In this document: piece after piece, positions 1 through 13,244 of the stretch
How positions within the stretch are numbered: the stretch's first letter is position 1
How the letters are laid out: each line of letters starts with the position of its first letter
Origin: Henckelia pumila
Taxonomy: Eukaryota; Streptophyta; Magnoliopsida; Lamiales; Gesneriaceae
Assembly: GCF_033568475.1 (NCBI RefSeq)
Contig: NW_027331831.1
Location: 7,626,001 to 7,690,000 of the forward strand
Length of the DNA: 64,000 bases
Direction of reading: 5' to 3'
Translations under genes and position numbers: made by a program
Notes under the pieces: generated by a model
The model's database searches: none
What the model was told of the DNA's origin: nothing
What the model saw: only the letters and a program-made list of their open reading frames with translations

Positions 1-571
1 GCTATGCTGAGTCTAAAACTCAGGGAACTTCAGTTTGGTTATACACATATCACTATGCCTACGACAAATATTGATATTTTGGAGCTTGCTTTTTTTCCGA
101 GAGAGAACTTGAAACATGCATAAATTTGAAAATGCACCAAAAAAGAGTACGGAGAAAAGCTAATGCATATAGACACAGCAATCATGCATTATTCTGCTGA
201 AATATTGATGTTGAGTAATCTTATCCTCCAAAATATATTCAAGTTTCTCTTGCATAGCTAGCAAGACAAAGCCCTCTTTAGTTTGAGTTTAGTTAGTTTG
301 GGTATCAGGGTGAACCCTCTTATAAAAGGCTCCCGTCTTTATCTGGGATTAATGACATCATTTGCACATTGGTCGGTGATGAACTATTTTCATAAGAAGG
401 CATCTACTTTGTGTAAACACCCTTCCTTAGATTTGTGAACTAAAGGTAAAGATTATTAGCCACAATATTTTATGGAGAAATGAGAGTTAACTGTATGCCA
501 TATTAAAACAAGAAATCCACATCAAGAGAGGAAGAATAGACTTTGCTGAACTTGAGTCTGATGATATATAC
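1..571 (-). other. Probable intron of the CAMTA4-like gene
   Basis: Downstream of the donor at 571/570 I find no continuation of the TIG domain and no ankyrin-coding exon before the window edge. The stretch is AT-rich and noncoding in all frames, so it is best read as intron. Confidence 0.55.
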
Positions 572-3500
572 CTTTGCACTTTCAGAGGTGTAGCACCAAT
601 CTGGAGATATCTCTTCGATTGTGAATTTCTGCTCAGGGGAAATACTCAAACTCACGTAGTCTTGAACAGAAATTCCCAAATTATCTTGGCTAGATAAGGT
701 TGATTTGGTTCCATAAGCATCAAGTACGGGAGAATGAGCAAGATAGTCCATAGATTCCACTTCAAGAGGAAACATCATAGAAGCTGGAAGAATAAAAGTG
801 TTTAACAGGACATTTTGCCATTCCAAAAATCTATAAACTGAAATTCCATCCCTGGTGGTATCTTACAATTTTGAGCATCATGACCACCAAGAGGTGCTTG
901 TGATTCCACACCAAGTAAACTTTTGGAGCCATCAATCATAGCATCCCAAATGTCGACTTCAGACTCAGAGAGGGGATGATGCTGTTGAATGCCCTCATCT
1001 GAAAAGTCATCCACATCAAAATCAATCTTAATCACACTCCCACATAATTTAAATTAGAAGATTAAGAATTAGTCATTGAAATGAACAAAAGCAAGAATTG
1101 GTTGAAGGTTTACACCTGCAAATTGTTGCAAAAGAAGATTGTTTGCGTCAGTAGATATTTGAGCAGATAACTCAAAATTTTCCAGAGCATCTTCGAAATA
1201 ATTAGAATCCTCATCGCCTAGGTAAGGCGTAAATTTTTGCGTCTCATCATCGTCTAAACTTAACTGGTGCTTAATCGTTCGCAATGCTTGACTTAATACT
1301 GGCCCCGATGAACTGTAGTCCTCATCTTTACTCTCTGTGATATCCAATTGATTCAGCCCTTGAATCCTGTAGACGTCACTTGAACTAATCTCCACAGAAC
1401 TAGGACTTGGTTGATTAACTTGCAGTTCATTTGATTCACTGATGACAAAAGACAAGTCCGGCTGGTGCGATGCAAACAAGCTAGGTTGGGGATTCAAGGT
1501 AGAAGATGATAATGGCGACACTTGAGATGTTGAAGAAGTACTCTGTCTTCCCTGAAATCAACAGAAACTGGATGTCTTGTTATCTTTCAACAACATGAAC
1601 TTGAGTTGATGCATGAAAACACACATAAATTACCACTCTCGTAGACTGAAAAAAATAAAAGCATGTTAAATTTGATCCAGTGATGCGACAAGGCAAAAAT
1701 CCACTTATTTGTGCATTGAAAATTTCAAATTCTATCACTAGCAGAAGCTTTCGATTAAGGATAAGCGAAGAATCAATGGAAACACAGGAACGAGTGAAAA
1801 TGAGTAGAATTTATATGATTAAATTTATAATATGTAGAGCACAGGACAGTAATTAATAGGGTCTGGCCTGCCCTTGATCGTGCTTTGGAAGACTCACCAT
1901 CTCAGTGTCTCTGTAGTGAACAAGAACAATGTGCTCAAACTCTCTGTTACATGAAAAAAATCACAATAATCTATGTTAGAAATGAGAATTTGCTGATGAA
2001 ATAATTGCCAAATATCTTTAGTCCATGATATCTTATGAAAGTCCACACACAACATATTCTTGTATACCCACAACAAAAACCTTATCATATTGGATTGGTT
2101 TTTCAACTCCGATAATTTTTTCTTACCCTCAGTTACATCCATCAAGTACTGAGGTTGAGCAAATGGAGGAATACTGTGATTGAATTAGCGTATGAACTTA
2201 CGGGTCCAAAATCCAGTAGCTACGTCTTTGAAATTTATGGTTGTGTTCTCCATGAGCATAATAACAATTTAGGGCTTCAACAGTCCCAACCTAGTAAAAA
2301 GGAAAATGTCGAGCACAGTTTCAGATCAACAAACATCCTACATAGTAAACTCAATTTGCTAACTATTTAATGGCATCATATTGACCGAAACATGGGAAGA
2401 TGATGGTATTCAGATATCGGTTAATATAATGTGTCGACATGCCCCAAGGACCAATAACAGAATTACTTCGAACACAAGATAAACCTTACTAGAAGTTGGA
2501 CTTAGTTTAATTACACTGTAGGATCATTGTTACAAGAGAATTTGTATTGGAGGTTTATCAATACATGGAGATGGGAAGACATTCAACAGAAGAATGAGAA
2601 ATAAATAATCAGAAAGGAATAATCAACAACAAATGAGAATATCATCAGCAACCTTTAGCCGCTCATGTGCTTCGGCGATAGTTTTCTGATCCCTCCTCCT
2701 ACGCCAACTATGACCATCCTTTCGGAAAGATTTTAGTACTCGCTTATTGAATAAGTACAGTGATCCGCCTGTTAACTCAAAAAATAAAGTAATGAACAAA
2801 ATAACTATTATCGTAACAGGCCCTAATTCCAAAAAAGACTTCCACAAATGCAAAAGTGATACACAGAAAAAAAAAAATTACCAGCTGGTTGTTGAGGGAT
2901 TTGGTGGGTGAGTTGGTTCTCCTCAAAATTCTTTAGTATGAAATACACTTCTACCGGCTTTAGCCAACGGGCTTGAGCTTCCCGAACAAGATGATAGATA
3001 TCATACCCTGGAATTCAGAAAAAACGCATAATAATCAAAACCTGGGCACTGGAAAGGATCCAGGCAAAGAAAATGCACGCTGGACATGGGATTTCGTGCG
3101 GGAAAAACCCAAAAAAAAAAGAACAAAAAATTAATGTTTGAGGCATAGAAAAAATGCATTCATCAATTATGGCTGATGTGTCGTAGTTGGCATAGATTCC
3201 GTTTCATTTCATCTCGTCCCCGAAAAAAAGGTACAAATGCATTTTTTTTGAATTCGTTTTCCTTCTCATCTTTACACCAGACCCAAAAATAAGCAAAATA
3301 TGATGAAAGAAAATCGCAGATAAATTCCTTTTGTTTAATCTCAGGCTTAAGGAGGGGATTAACATCGGCGGGTCGTAAAATCTCATCAATCTCAGTTCTT
3401 AAAATACTCAGCGGCTTCCAGATCATTAGAACTATAAAATCATAACAGCTCAGTACATAACCTATATTAATCCAATTAACCTAATTAAACTATAATAATC

Positions 3501-3675
3501 ATAAAGTGATGGGTGAACTGCAAGAAGCTCACGTAATTCACCAAAAAAACAGAAAACTTTACACACCATCTCGACACAAAACAAGAAATAACACTTGAAT
3601 TGCAACAATAATTAATCATAAATACAAATGAGTGAAAAATGAAGGCAACGATTAAATCATACCGCCCGTTTCCAT
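572..3675 (-). CDS. CAMTA4-like calmodulin-binding transcription activator, 5' part (3' end outside window)
   Basis: CAMTA proteins are calcium/calmodulin-responsive nuclear transcription factors that bind CGCG-type promoter motifs through an N-terminal CG-1 domain. Reading the minus strand, I assemble eight coding exons: 3675-3663, 3007-2882, 2768-2653, 2290-2202, 1943-1898, 1551-1114, 1026-867 and 783-572. All introns are GT-AG, and the phases close to exactly 400 codons. The CG-1 domain fills roughly residues 10-130: EAQARWLKPVEVYFIL, then LYLFNKRVLKSFRKDGH, NCYYAHGEH, RRSYWILDPEFEHIVLVHYR. An acidic, low-complexity linker follows, and the last exon ends at QKFTIEEISPDWCY, the start of the TIG/IPT domain. 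The ankyrin, IQ and calmodulin-binding parts must lie beyond base 1. The short start METGGYDIY and the domain wording fit the CAMTA4 subgroup. The first coding exon is only 13 nt, so the start is the least certain part. Intron 1 is 655 nt; bases 1-571 would be intron. Confidence 0.9.
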
Positions 3676-4320
3676 ATCTCCACCGGAGTTCATTCAACAA
3701 AAAGCGGAAAATTGAACAACTGTGGGGCAGTCAACTCAGCGGTATTCATTTGAAAAAATTTCACCAAGCACACGCATATAGCATGCTGAATGCTAAATGG
3801 CCGTAGCCAAAGCGGAAAAATCTTGCGGTAATTTCAGTGATCAAGTGTCGACCGACGTAGTAGACAGAGAGGTGAGAGAATGGAAATGTACAGTGCACCC
3901 AACACAAATTAATTATTATTATTATTATTAATTAAAAATAACAAATCGAAGACTCAAGTCCAGTACAGTACCTACGAAAATCAGCTCTAATATCAATTAT
4001 AAGACCAAATATTAATTTTAGATTGTCAACTCTAAATATTTCGAACTTATATAAGATTCATAGAGTCTTATGAATTTTGGCGGACGCGTCAAATCTTCTC
4101 GTATTTATGTTATCTAATCTTTATTTATTAGATGAGTTAAATATGTCCATATTTATCGTATAAAATAATATTTTTGACATCTGCTTCATAAAAAAAGTAG
4201 GTTTTTTGTGAGACGGAGGAGTCAACCCTTCCATATTTACAATAAAATATAATATTTTTAACATAAAAAATTAGCACATTATTATGGGTGACTCAATTAG
4301 AAAATCTTCTCGCAAAATTA
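3676..4320. promoter_or_regulatory. 5'UTR and upstream region of the CAMTA4-like gene
   Basis: The first coding exon begins at 3675 on the minus strand, so 5'UTR and promoter lie here. I see no clear TATA box. From about 3910 the sequence becomes an AT-rich intergenic repeat with a (TTA)n run. From 4080 to 4270 it resembles an interspersed AT-rich family seen again near 5280-5560, 13340-13440 and 38980-39120. Confidence 0.4.
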
Positions 4321-4328
4321 CCTATGAG

Positions 4329-4915
4329 CACTGTTTTCAGAACCGGACCAGATCGGCCGGTTCGACCGAAAACCGGTTCGAAACTTCACCAAAAATCGGA
4401 AAACCGGTCCAATCGGTCAGAACCGATCAAAATCGGTCAAAAACCGATTGGACCGGTCAATAACCGAAAAACCGGTTGAACCGGTTCAACCGGTTGAACC
4501 GGTTTTTTTTTTTAAAAAAAAAATTTAAATTTTTTTATTTTTAAAATTTAAATTTAATATTTTATATATATATATATATATACATGATTTTTTGGAATTT
4601 GTAATTTATTAAAAAAATTATTTTAATAATTATTGGTTTTTTTTAAAAATAAATAATTATTTATTTAAATTTAGAACTATAATTTATATTTTGAATATAT
4701 TTACATATTTATTTAGCTTTCAAATTATGACAAATATATATTTTTTTGTCTATTTATATATATTTTGTAGTTTTTAAAATTCAAAATATATTATTTATTA
4801 TATTATATTATATAAACGGTTTTTCGGTTCGATCGTCCGGTTAAAATGGTTCGATCGATTGGACCTTTTTTTTAGCTAGATCGATTCGATCACCAGTCCG
4901 ATTATGAAAACACTG
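4329..4915. mobile_element. hAT-like non-autonomous element (MITE) with CCGGTT-rich ends
   Basis: The left end reads CACTGTTTTCAGAACCGGAC and the reverse complement of the right end reads CAGTGTTTTCATAATCGGAC, giving imperfect terminal inverted repeats. Flanking octamers CCTATGAG (4321-4328) and CCTGTTAG (4916-4923) match at 6 of 8 positions, as expected for an old hAT insertion. Both ends are packed with AACCGGTT-type words (4330-4505 and 4815-4900) around an AT-rich core. No transposase frame is visible. Confidence 0.7.
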
Positions 4916-4923
4916 CCTGTTAG

Positions 4924-5862
4924 AACATCTCACAAGATCTGTGCTCATAAAATTGATGCATAATACCTTTTTACGAGATTTTTTTTGAATATTTTAAGAA
5001 TATGTGTCGTGAGTCCGTTTTACGGACATATGTCTCAAACGAATTGAAAATCCACAAATAAAAATAATAATAATATTTTTCATGCATCAATTCGTGGCGG
5101 ATATTTATCATTTTAGATCGGAGATCGATCTAAAATAAATTAATTTCACATAACCTTTTTTTATATTTTAAATCATAAGATACTATTAAGGACAATTAAT
5201 GCATTATATATAATGTACTCGTCACATAATGGATAAAGTTTTTCGTGAAAACAGTCTAATGAGCCTATATTTATGAGAAGTATCGACCGAATCTATATTT
5301 ATCACGAAAAATAATATTTTTGACATAGTTAGTAATACTTTTTCACTATTTAGGTCGGGTCTAATATTCATATCACAAACGCCTTGATATCATTTTTACG
5401 TATTTAATATTTTATAATTATAATATAATATGACTCTTTGACTTTGATATAATATGGCTCTTTAACTCTATCCGACCCACAAAAAATATTACTTTTCACT
5501 TCAAATATAGACCATATCGAAACTATCTATAAACGTAAGGGAGACCGTCTCGCATAAAATTTACTCACGAATACATTATTCATCACACATAGCATTAAAT
5601 TATTTACCTTGCACCATTTTTGTACCTGAGCATTAAATCAATAGTTTTTATATGGTGTGTTTTTGTACATATTAATTAATATTAATATTATATAAATAAA
5701 TGTAATAATATGCGTGTGTGAACCTTCATCACTCATCAGTCACCAATCTTGACCGGGTTCATAATCATCTCCCACTGTAATTGCCATTTGCCACACCTTC
5801 ATTAATTTCCAGGTGGTTGCTTAAAAGTTTAATGATGGCTTTACCATGAAAACACTTATCTC
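4924..5862. other. AT-rich intergenic DNA, no gene seen
   Basis: No coding region is supportable. It contains AT-rich interspersed repeat copies, including a GAGACCGTCTCGCATAAAA-type segment near 5540-5560. Confidence 0.5.
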
Positions 5863-6154
5863 AATGCAATTATTTAGATACGTTACTATAAATTTTTTAT
5901 GCCTCCAAATTTGGGACGTTTGGCTCTGCCGCGGAAGAGTCGATGCTACCCCACCCGGGTAGTGCCCGGGTGGGGTAGCAACGGCCCAGATCTTGTTGCA
6001 GGTCAAATAATGCAATTATTTAGATACGTTACTATAAATTTTTTATGCCTCCAAATTTGGGACGTTTGGCTCTGCCGCGGAAGAGTCGATGCTACCCCAC
6101 CCGAGTAGTGCCCGGGTGGGGTAGCAACGGCCCAGATCTTGTTGCAGGTCAAAT
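5863..6154. repeat. Tandem duplication, two 146-bp units with a GC-rich palindrome
   Basis: Two nearly identical units run 5863-6008 and 6009-6154. Each contains a long hairpin: ACCCCACCCGGG, a 5-nt loop, then CCCGGGTGGGGT. The first unit's stem is perfect; the second has one mismatch (CCCGAG for CCCGGG). GC-rich stems in AT-rich surroundings suggest mobile-element ends rather than host gene sequence. The open frames across this region follow from the repeat and are not genes. Confidence 0.85.
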
Positions 6155-6245
6155 GATTTGACCTGCAAACAAGATTCGGGCGTTGATCTGGCATCAAGGG
6201 TACTATTCTGATGTCAGCATCGACTCTTCCCTCTACCGCATAGGG
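6155..6245. repeat. Diverged inverted copy of the 146-bp unit
   Basis: Immediately after the second unit the sequence turns back as its reverse complement: ATTTGACCTGCAA mirrors TTGCAGGTCAAAT, and AGCATCGACTCTTCC mirrors GGAAGAGTCGATGCT. The GC-rich stem is replaced here by a different stem, TGGCATCA...TGATGTCA. The whole 5863-6245 block is therefore a foldback structure. Confidence 0.65.
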
Positions 6246-8912
6246 GAGATCAAGAAGATCTGATAGGAATTTCACAAATCTGGTAACCAAATCGTCTCAT
6301 TAATTAAACCTACATAATTGGAGTACCTTTTCGAACAATGGTTTGATCATTCACGCATTATTTGCATTCAACACTACTCTTTTTTATACTTTTGTGTGTG
6401 TGAATATATATATTATTGCGTCAAATCTGATTTAATTATTGGAGGTTCTAAGTCAGAAACACTCTCGACGCTCCCTAAGTATTGTTCGTCTGTGCAGATC
6501 CATCCTGACTCTTTGTTGCGGCTCGAACACCGAAGTGTTGAAGACTTGCTCACAAGACTGAATCCGAGTTAAACTTTTGGTTCATTAAAAATATTTTTTT
6601 TAAAATGTGTTTAAGAAAAAGACAAAAATTATAAATTTCAGATTTGACTGTAAATCATGTAATCAATGAGAGAGAAATGCGCCAAATGTCTCAATGAAAT
6701 TTTCGATGAGCTAATACCCCTCTGTAACATGTTTGACCATTTTAGTTACTGTCTAATATTTTTTTAACTCACCCACCTCAAAATTTAGTTTTTACCTCGT
6801 ATATTTATCAAATGAAAAAACAAACTCTAAATTTTAACAATAATCATTCTTATTAATTCTTTTTAAAAAATATAACGATACAGTTCATTTTTATTTTTAT
6901 CACTTAGAAGAACACAAATCTCACAGATGAAATGAATTCTTTGTTTATGATTGTATTATATATTATTAGTTACACGAAAATAAATGTGAAAATAAAAAAA
7001 GCAATGATGATATGAATATTGTGCAATAACCGAACCATTAATAAATATTTTAGTTAATGTATAATTAATAATTATAGATAAAATATATTTAATATATTGT
7101 ATCTAAAATTATATCTACAGAGGTGAACTTTTACTTATAATTTTGAAGTGATTATTTTAGAGATTATAAAGAAGTGAGTGAGAAGAAAAGAAGAAAATAT
7201 TTGAAAATAAAAGTATAAAGATAATACAAGCTAAAATTTAAGTGTTCAAGAAAAAAATTGTTTCCAAGCTTAATTTTAATAAAATTGACAAAATATAGTA
7301 TTAACCTATATAATTTTGATCTCTTTTAATAATATAAATTTTGATAATCTCACCATCAATAATATATTTATTTAATTATTATTACATTTTCAGTATTTGT
7401 ATCAAACTAAAATATCTTCTAATAACATGAAAGTTTAAAAATTACAAAATTAATAAAAATAAAAAACGAGAAAGTTTGTATATAAATGAAAAAAATGTGT
7501 AACAAAATAATAAAAATGCAATATATATATATATTTTAAAAATAAATGCTTATAATAATCGTGATTGAGAGTTTATAAATTCCCTTCGAAACTCTTAAAA
7601 ACAATTGTGGAATAATATAAATTTTGTAAAGATTCAAATATCAGATTATCATTTTAAACCATTAACAAAAAGCAAATGTAAACAAAAAAAAAAAAAATTG
7701 TTTGAACCGGACAAAAGTAAACGGAAGCTGATATTCTCAAACATCCCAAATATTTTCACTCAACTAAAATATAAAAAATACTTATTAGAATTAAGTTCTC
7801 CCAAAATGTATTATTATTTTTGAGATAAAACAACTAATTATATTAAGAAATCACATTGTCCAACAATACAAGATCTGTGAACCAAGAAAGAAATCCCGAC
7901 CACATTTAAAATTAGAATTGGAATAAATTACATTCCTAGCAAGTTGATGTGTCACATGATTTGTCGATCTATACATATGTCGGATCGATATAAACCTTGG
8001 TGCCTCCAGCAGCGATTTAATTTCCAGTGCTAAGTATTATTAAAAGTTGTATGAGGTGTGAAATCCACAGTTCACGTGTGTACAAATATGACCATATAAC
8101 CATAGTTTTTCATTCGAATAGTAAATGCGTGTGTATAAGAATATGTAAATGGGTGGCGCCGGTGTATTACGGAAACGAAAAAACAATTAACAAGGAGCAA
8201 TTTGTTATTGTGTCATTTTCTATATTATAAAGTGGGAAATTAATAATCATGAACCCAAGATTGCTCCTGTCTTCTATCTTGTGAATCGGAAAAAGAATAA
8301 AAAATACTTCAGTGCGTAGACTTGACCTGGTCAATAATCTCGCTGCCAATCCATCATATAAATAGCTTTAGAGTGAAGATATAAAGTTAGACATAAATAT
8401 ACGATTATATGGTACTTTTTAAATAAAATTATTTAAATAAATTAGAAAAAATATGTTTTTGTTCTATATTTTTATAATTCAAAGTGATGTGTAAACTTAA
8501 TTATAAGTATATAATTTTTTATTTTGAATATCCATAAATCTTTTGATTAAATAGGCTTTTTTAAAAAGTAAAAATTGTTTTGTGTATGGTAAAATGAGTA
8601 GAAATTGGCTACTTAAAATACATTCCTTATAAAAAAAAATTCTAGCCATACATTTAAAATAAAATAAAATATTTCTAACTTCAAACGTTTTTCACAAACA
8701 TACTCGCAATAATTTAATAATAATTAAAAAAAAAATCTTTCGTGGGTGTAAAACTCATGACCTGGGAGAGATGATGCCACTTGAGCAAATGGTTAGTGAC
8801 ACAATAATTTAATTTAATCATTTATATATTTAGATTGGACTCATTCAAAACATGAACGCATGAAGTAGGTATCTTTAAAATTATTATGGTTTGGTGACAC
8901 TTATGTCCATGT
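6246..8912. other. AT-rich intergenic DNA, no gene supported
   Basis: Mostly AT-rich sequence with short runs. An 84-codon plus-strand frame at 6318-6572 ends in a plausible exon (acceptor GTCTGTGCAG near 6500, then IHPDSLLRLEHRSVEDLL), but I do not recognise it and no partner exons are visible. It could be a gene remnant. Confidence 0.4.
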
Positions 8913-11810
8913 TGTAACACCCGGTATTTTTAATTACATAAATCCACCTGCATAATTAGGATATTTAATTATTTAAATTTATGATTTATGGATTAAATAA
9001 TTATGTGAATTATTTATGCATGATTTAAATTTATTTTAAGCATTTAACCCATAATTAGTAATTTTTATGATTTTTAGTATTTTTATTATTTAATCGCGTA
9101 GACGGGACCGTGGACGGACGAGATGACAACTTTCTAGCCAAATTAATTTTATGAGCCTTTTTGGAGCCTTAAAATATTATTTTGAGTTTTATTATCTCAA
9201 AATTTTAAGTATTTAATTTTATTTAATTTTAGGGGTCATTTTTATCCAAAATTAGTCAAAATATTGACTTTTTAGTATTTTTAAAATTCCCCTAAATTAA
9301 TAATTCGAGATTTATTTTATGTTATCAGATTTTTAAATGTTCAATTAAGAGTTTAAGTTGTATATTAATTATTTAAAACCTTTTTATCTTTATTATTTAA
9401 CCTATATTTAATTAACACCAAAAAAATTAAACCCTAATCTACCTAAAACACAACTAGCCGATCACTTTTCCTCCCCCATCAGCCGTCACCTTCATTCCAC
9501 CTTCTTCTTCATCGATCTTCAACCCTAGGAACTCCATAGGAGGTCGGTTTCAAGGTTCCAAGCAAGCCAAGGCATCTCGTCGTCGCCCCGTCGTCCCGAA
9601 GTCCTTCCTACACGCGTTAAATCTATATCTACGGTGAAAGGCATGATCTTTTTCTTATTTTTACGCCATATCAGTGTATATATCATGTAAATTATGGTAG
9701 ACATCCAAATCCTTTAAGTATTTTTCAGAAAATCGATTTTTATGATGTTGTTTGTGTCTTGTGCTTCGATTTCATATGCATAACTCACGTTTTTCCTCTC
9801 CATGCTTGGTTCGGGCTGAGGGTTCGGTCAGGTAAGGTCCTAGGGTGCCTAAGAATCGAGTCAAGTCGGGGCTTGAGGCTAAGGAAGGCAGGAAACGAAG
9901 TGCTTCACTTCTGATGCTCCTGTCGCGCAGGTTTAGGGTTCTGGGGAAGAAGGCTGAGATCTTCTTCCTCAGGCCACTATTTTGGGTAAGGTCGGTTGGG
10001 TTAGAACCCCCTTGAAGTTTTCTGAGTTTTGCAAGTGGTTTCACGATTTTAGGTGGTCCGTGTCTCGAGAACGAAGCAAAACTCCACCGCTGCTCCTGTC
10101 TGTGCGCGAGCTGCGAGTAGGCTGGTTTGTCAAGCTTCGTTCTCCCTCTATGGACGACGGATTGGGCTGGTTCTTGGCTTGTTAGAAAGGTCTAGATGTG
10201 GGCTAGGTCCTAGGGGTGGTTCTCCGGCCGGTGGGTGGCCGGAGAATGGCGGCCGCCGGCGTTCTTTGCAACTGCTCGTGGCCGCAGCAGTGCAGGGAAG
10301 AGGGTGATCGGGTTGGGCTTTGGGGGGGATGATCCGGGTCGGGTCAAGGGCCTGAGTCGGGTCTAGGAAGTAGTGGGTCAAGTCGGGTGGGTCCGGGTCC
10401 GGTTTGGTGGGCCGGGCTCGAGTCTTTTTATTTTTAAAACATTTTAAGAATTTATGGGTTTTTGAGTCAATTAAATTAAAATAAAATTATTTGGACTCCC
10501 AAATAATTTTATTTGGTCTTTTAAAATTTTAATTAAGTTAGTCCATTAATTTTATGGGCTTTTGGGCCCATAAAAGTTAATGGGTCAGTCTTTGGGTTTT
10601 TGGGCCCAATGGGCCAGTTTAAGTGTTATTGGGCTTAGTGTAAATTTAATGGGCTTAATTAATTTAATTGGGCTTAGATTAATTAATTGGGCTTAAAGTT
10701 TAAGATATTGGGCTTAAGTATGTTAATGGGCCAGTTTAAGATATTGGGCTTAAGTATGTTAATGGGCCAGATTTAAGTTAATGGGCTTGAGTGTAGGGCC
10801 AGCAGTCCAGAACCATCCATGAGAAAATTGCATGTGTCCTGATTATATATTTAATTATTTTTATGCATTTAAGTTATTTTAATATTTATATGTTAGTAAG
10901 AAAAATTAAATTAAATATATATGAAGGACACACAATTTATTTAAGTACATGCATTCATGAAATCAATTTTTATGCTATGATTGAATTTCTATGGTTGAGC
11001 AAATAAAATATTTTAGGTGGAAATTGAAGTAGTGTGGCCATTTATGGGCAGTTTTCTGCCATTTATGTATGGGCAGTTTCTGCCATTTATGTATGGGTGG
11101 TTCGCCACCAGCCTCGTACGATGGTTTCTTAGACTGATCAGTCGCACTATAAGTATGAGTCACACTTACGGATAGGACCATTCGATGTTAAGAAAATAAG
11201 TGCTCAACAACTCTAGTATGTATGATATTATGTATGTTATGTATTTATTTATGTAAGTTATGTTATGTAATTTTTAAGCATGCTCATTCATGTATATGTA
11301 TGTATTAGTATTAAATTGATTTAAATTATTTTAAACCCTTGTTAGTATGCATGTTGGGCCTCTAGGCTCACTACACTGATATGGTGCAGGTGAGTACGTA
11401 GAGGAGCAGGTTACTCCTACCGGTGGTGAGGACGTATGAGCAGCGCTGCAGTAGCCCCGTGACCGTGACAGCTTCTGAGTCACCGTGCATGTTGTCATGA
11501 TACATTTTAATATTTTTAGTGGTTGAGGTTTATTGGAATATTTTATTAAATATTTTTAGTGCATGCACACATTTTATTATTTTATTTATGCAGTATATTT
11601 TATTTATTGTGTGGACTCAGATAGTTATTTAATTTAAAGAATGCATTTTTCTTAAGTATTTGATTATTTATTTATTTAATCATGTATTTATTTTAAATAT
11701 TTTATTCTGTGCATATATGTATGGGCATATATGTACATGTTTTATTTAGTAGTAAAAAAAAAAAAAAAAAATTCCGCATATTTATTTATTATAGAGTTAG
11801 GGTCGTTTCA
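8913..11810. mobile_element. Solo LTR, 2.9 kb, probable Ty3/gypsy
   Basis: It begins TGTAACACCCGG and ends GGTCGTTTCA (TG...CA). It is flanked by a perfect 5-bp duplication CATGT at 8908-8912 and 11811-11815. No gag or pol lies inside and no second LTR is adjacent, so this is a solo LTR left by recombination. TGTAACACCC is a common start of plant gypsy LTRs. The GC-rich open frames at about 9770-10380 are LTR sequence, not genes. Confidence 0.9.
10560..10800. repeat. Degenerate GGGCTTAA-type repeats inside the solo LTR
   Basis: Words such as TTGGGCTTAA and AATGGGCCAG recur many times, including a roughly 36-bp unit repeated twice at about 10706-10780. A second small repeat, ATTTATGTATGGGCAGTT-like, occurs at 11040-11100. 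These are internal LTR repeats. Confidence 0.6.
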
Positions 11811-11815
11811 CATGT

Positions 11816-12232
11816 AATGATTAATAATTTTTTGACAAGATGTAAATAATGATTAATAATTAATTTAGTAAAAGTTTGGGTCTTTGTAGACCGCATAAGA
11901 ATAAGACTGCAGCACATGGGGGCGTTCATTCGTCTCTTTTTAGACCATCTATTCTAATTCACACTTTATTTTCGAAGTTAATTCAACTTCGATAATATTT
12001 ACATATGGTTCGATTCCTCGTTTGATTTTCATGTGGATAAAACTGTTTATACCATACAATCCCAGTGTGTAATATTTTTTTTTATAGGTCACTTGTATAG
12101 TTATCTTATTTTTAAAATTTTATAATATTATGTTCGACGCGAACGAGAACGTCGAGAAAACATCAGATGATTATTCATGTTTGTTGTATCAAATGTTTGA
12201 CTTTATAAATGAAATCAGTCATAAATGATGTA
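11816..12232. other. Intergenic DNA, nothing recognised
   Basis: AT-rich sequence between the solo LTR and the next element; no coding or RNA feature is supportable. Confidence 0.4.
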
Positions 12233-13244
12233 CAAAGTCGTCTCCAGAAAATTAGTGGTCCTAGGCTAATTTAAGGTATATGTAATTTTTTTATTAAATA
12301 GAAAAATATTACAAACAAACTGGTAATAAAATAAACATAATGATCAGTGATCACTAATATATAATTTAATAAATCTATTGCTTTTTTTCTCTTTGAAATT
12401 CTAGATTCAAATTTTCTTTTACACATCATAATTCACAATGCAAATCTAACAAAACAAATACAAAAATAATTTAAATAATAACAAAGATTGATTGTTGATA
12501 TAGATTTAATATAAACACCACATAAAACGTATTTTAGATCGTAATAAAAGATTAAAAACTCCTTTTATTTACTGTAGAATTTTCCAACAAGAAAGAACCA
12601 ATACAATAATTTATTTTAATAATAAAAAATTTAAAATTCTTGCAACTAAAAATAATGACATAAATAATTGTATCGAAAGATAAAAAAAAAGCTAAAACTA
12701 AAAAAAAATGTATAATACATACATAGTAAGAATCGTCATACTAAGAAAACATAAAAAAATTATTTTTGTTACAAAAAAGCTAACAAAACAAATATGAATT
12801 ATAATTTTAATTTTAATTTTAATACTAAAATATGCAAGGAATTAAAATTCCAAAGACCAAAGTCTACAAAATCAAAGACCAAAGTCTACAAAATCAAATA
12901 ATTAAAAACCAAACAAAATTACCAACATACAAGATAAATCACATTCAATAAAAGACGATACGATAATTGACCCACTTTGAGCAATCTTACTCACTTGAAT
13001 TGAGAAATTTAACGAAAAAAGACTTGTACACAAAGAAAAAAAATGATCAAAAACACAACAATTAGCTTTTCAAATTTTCAACAAAATATTTAGATGCCCA
13101 TGTCCCATCTAAATTTTGAATGAAAAAATATTAAATATATATATATATATATATAATGTAAATTTTTTTTTAAAAAAATTGAGGCCTCACCTTAGAGGAG
13201 ATCCTAGGAAGCTGCCTAGGTGGCCTCCCCCTAGGCCGGCACTA
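12233..13244. mobile_element. Degenerate hAT-like element, about 1.0 kb
   Basis: The left end is CAAAGTCGTCTCCAG and the reverse complement of the right end is TAGTGCCGGCCTAG; these are diverged terminal repeats of the CAGNGCCGNC type. Flanking octamers ATGATGTA (12225-12232) and ATGATACA (13245-13252) agree at 6 of 8 positions, the mismatches being transitions. GGCCTAGG-rich subterminal sequence lies at 13180-13240. No transposase frame remains. Confidence 0.5.

Noticed and set aside
5821..6290. Open frames over the tandem repeat
   Set aside because: They repeat the same peptide because the DNA is duplicated; no start context or family support.
6500..6572. Exon-like end IHPDSLLRLEHRSVEDLL with an acceptor before it
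   Set aside because: No upstream exon or family identity could be found, so it is only mentioned in the intergenic note.
9772..10381. Several open frames on both strands in GC-rich DNA
   Set aside because: They lie inside the 8913-11810 solo LTR, overlap each other and match no protein family.
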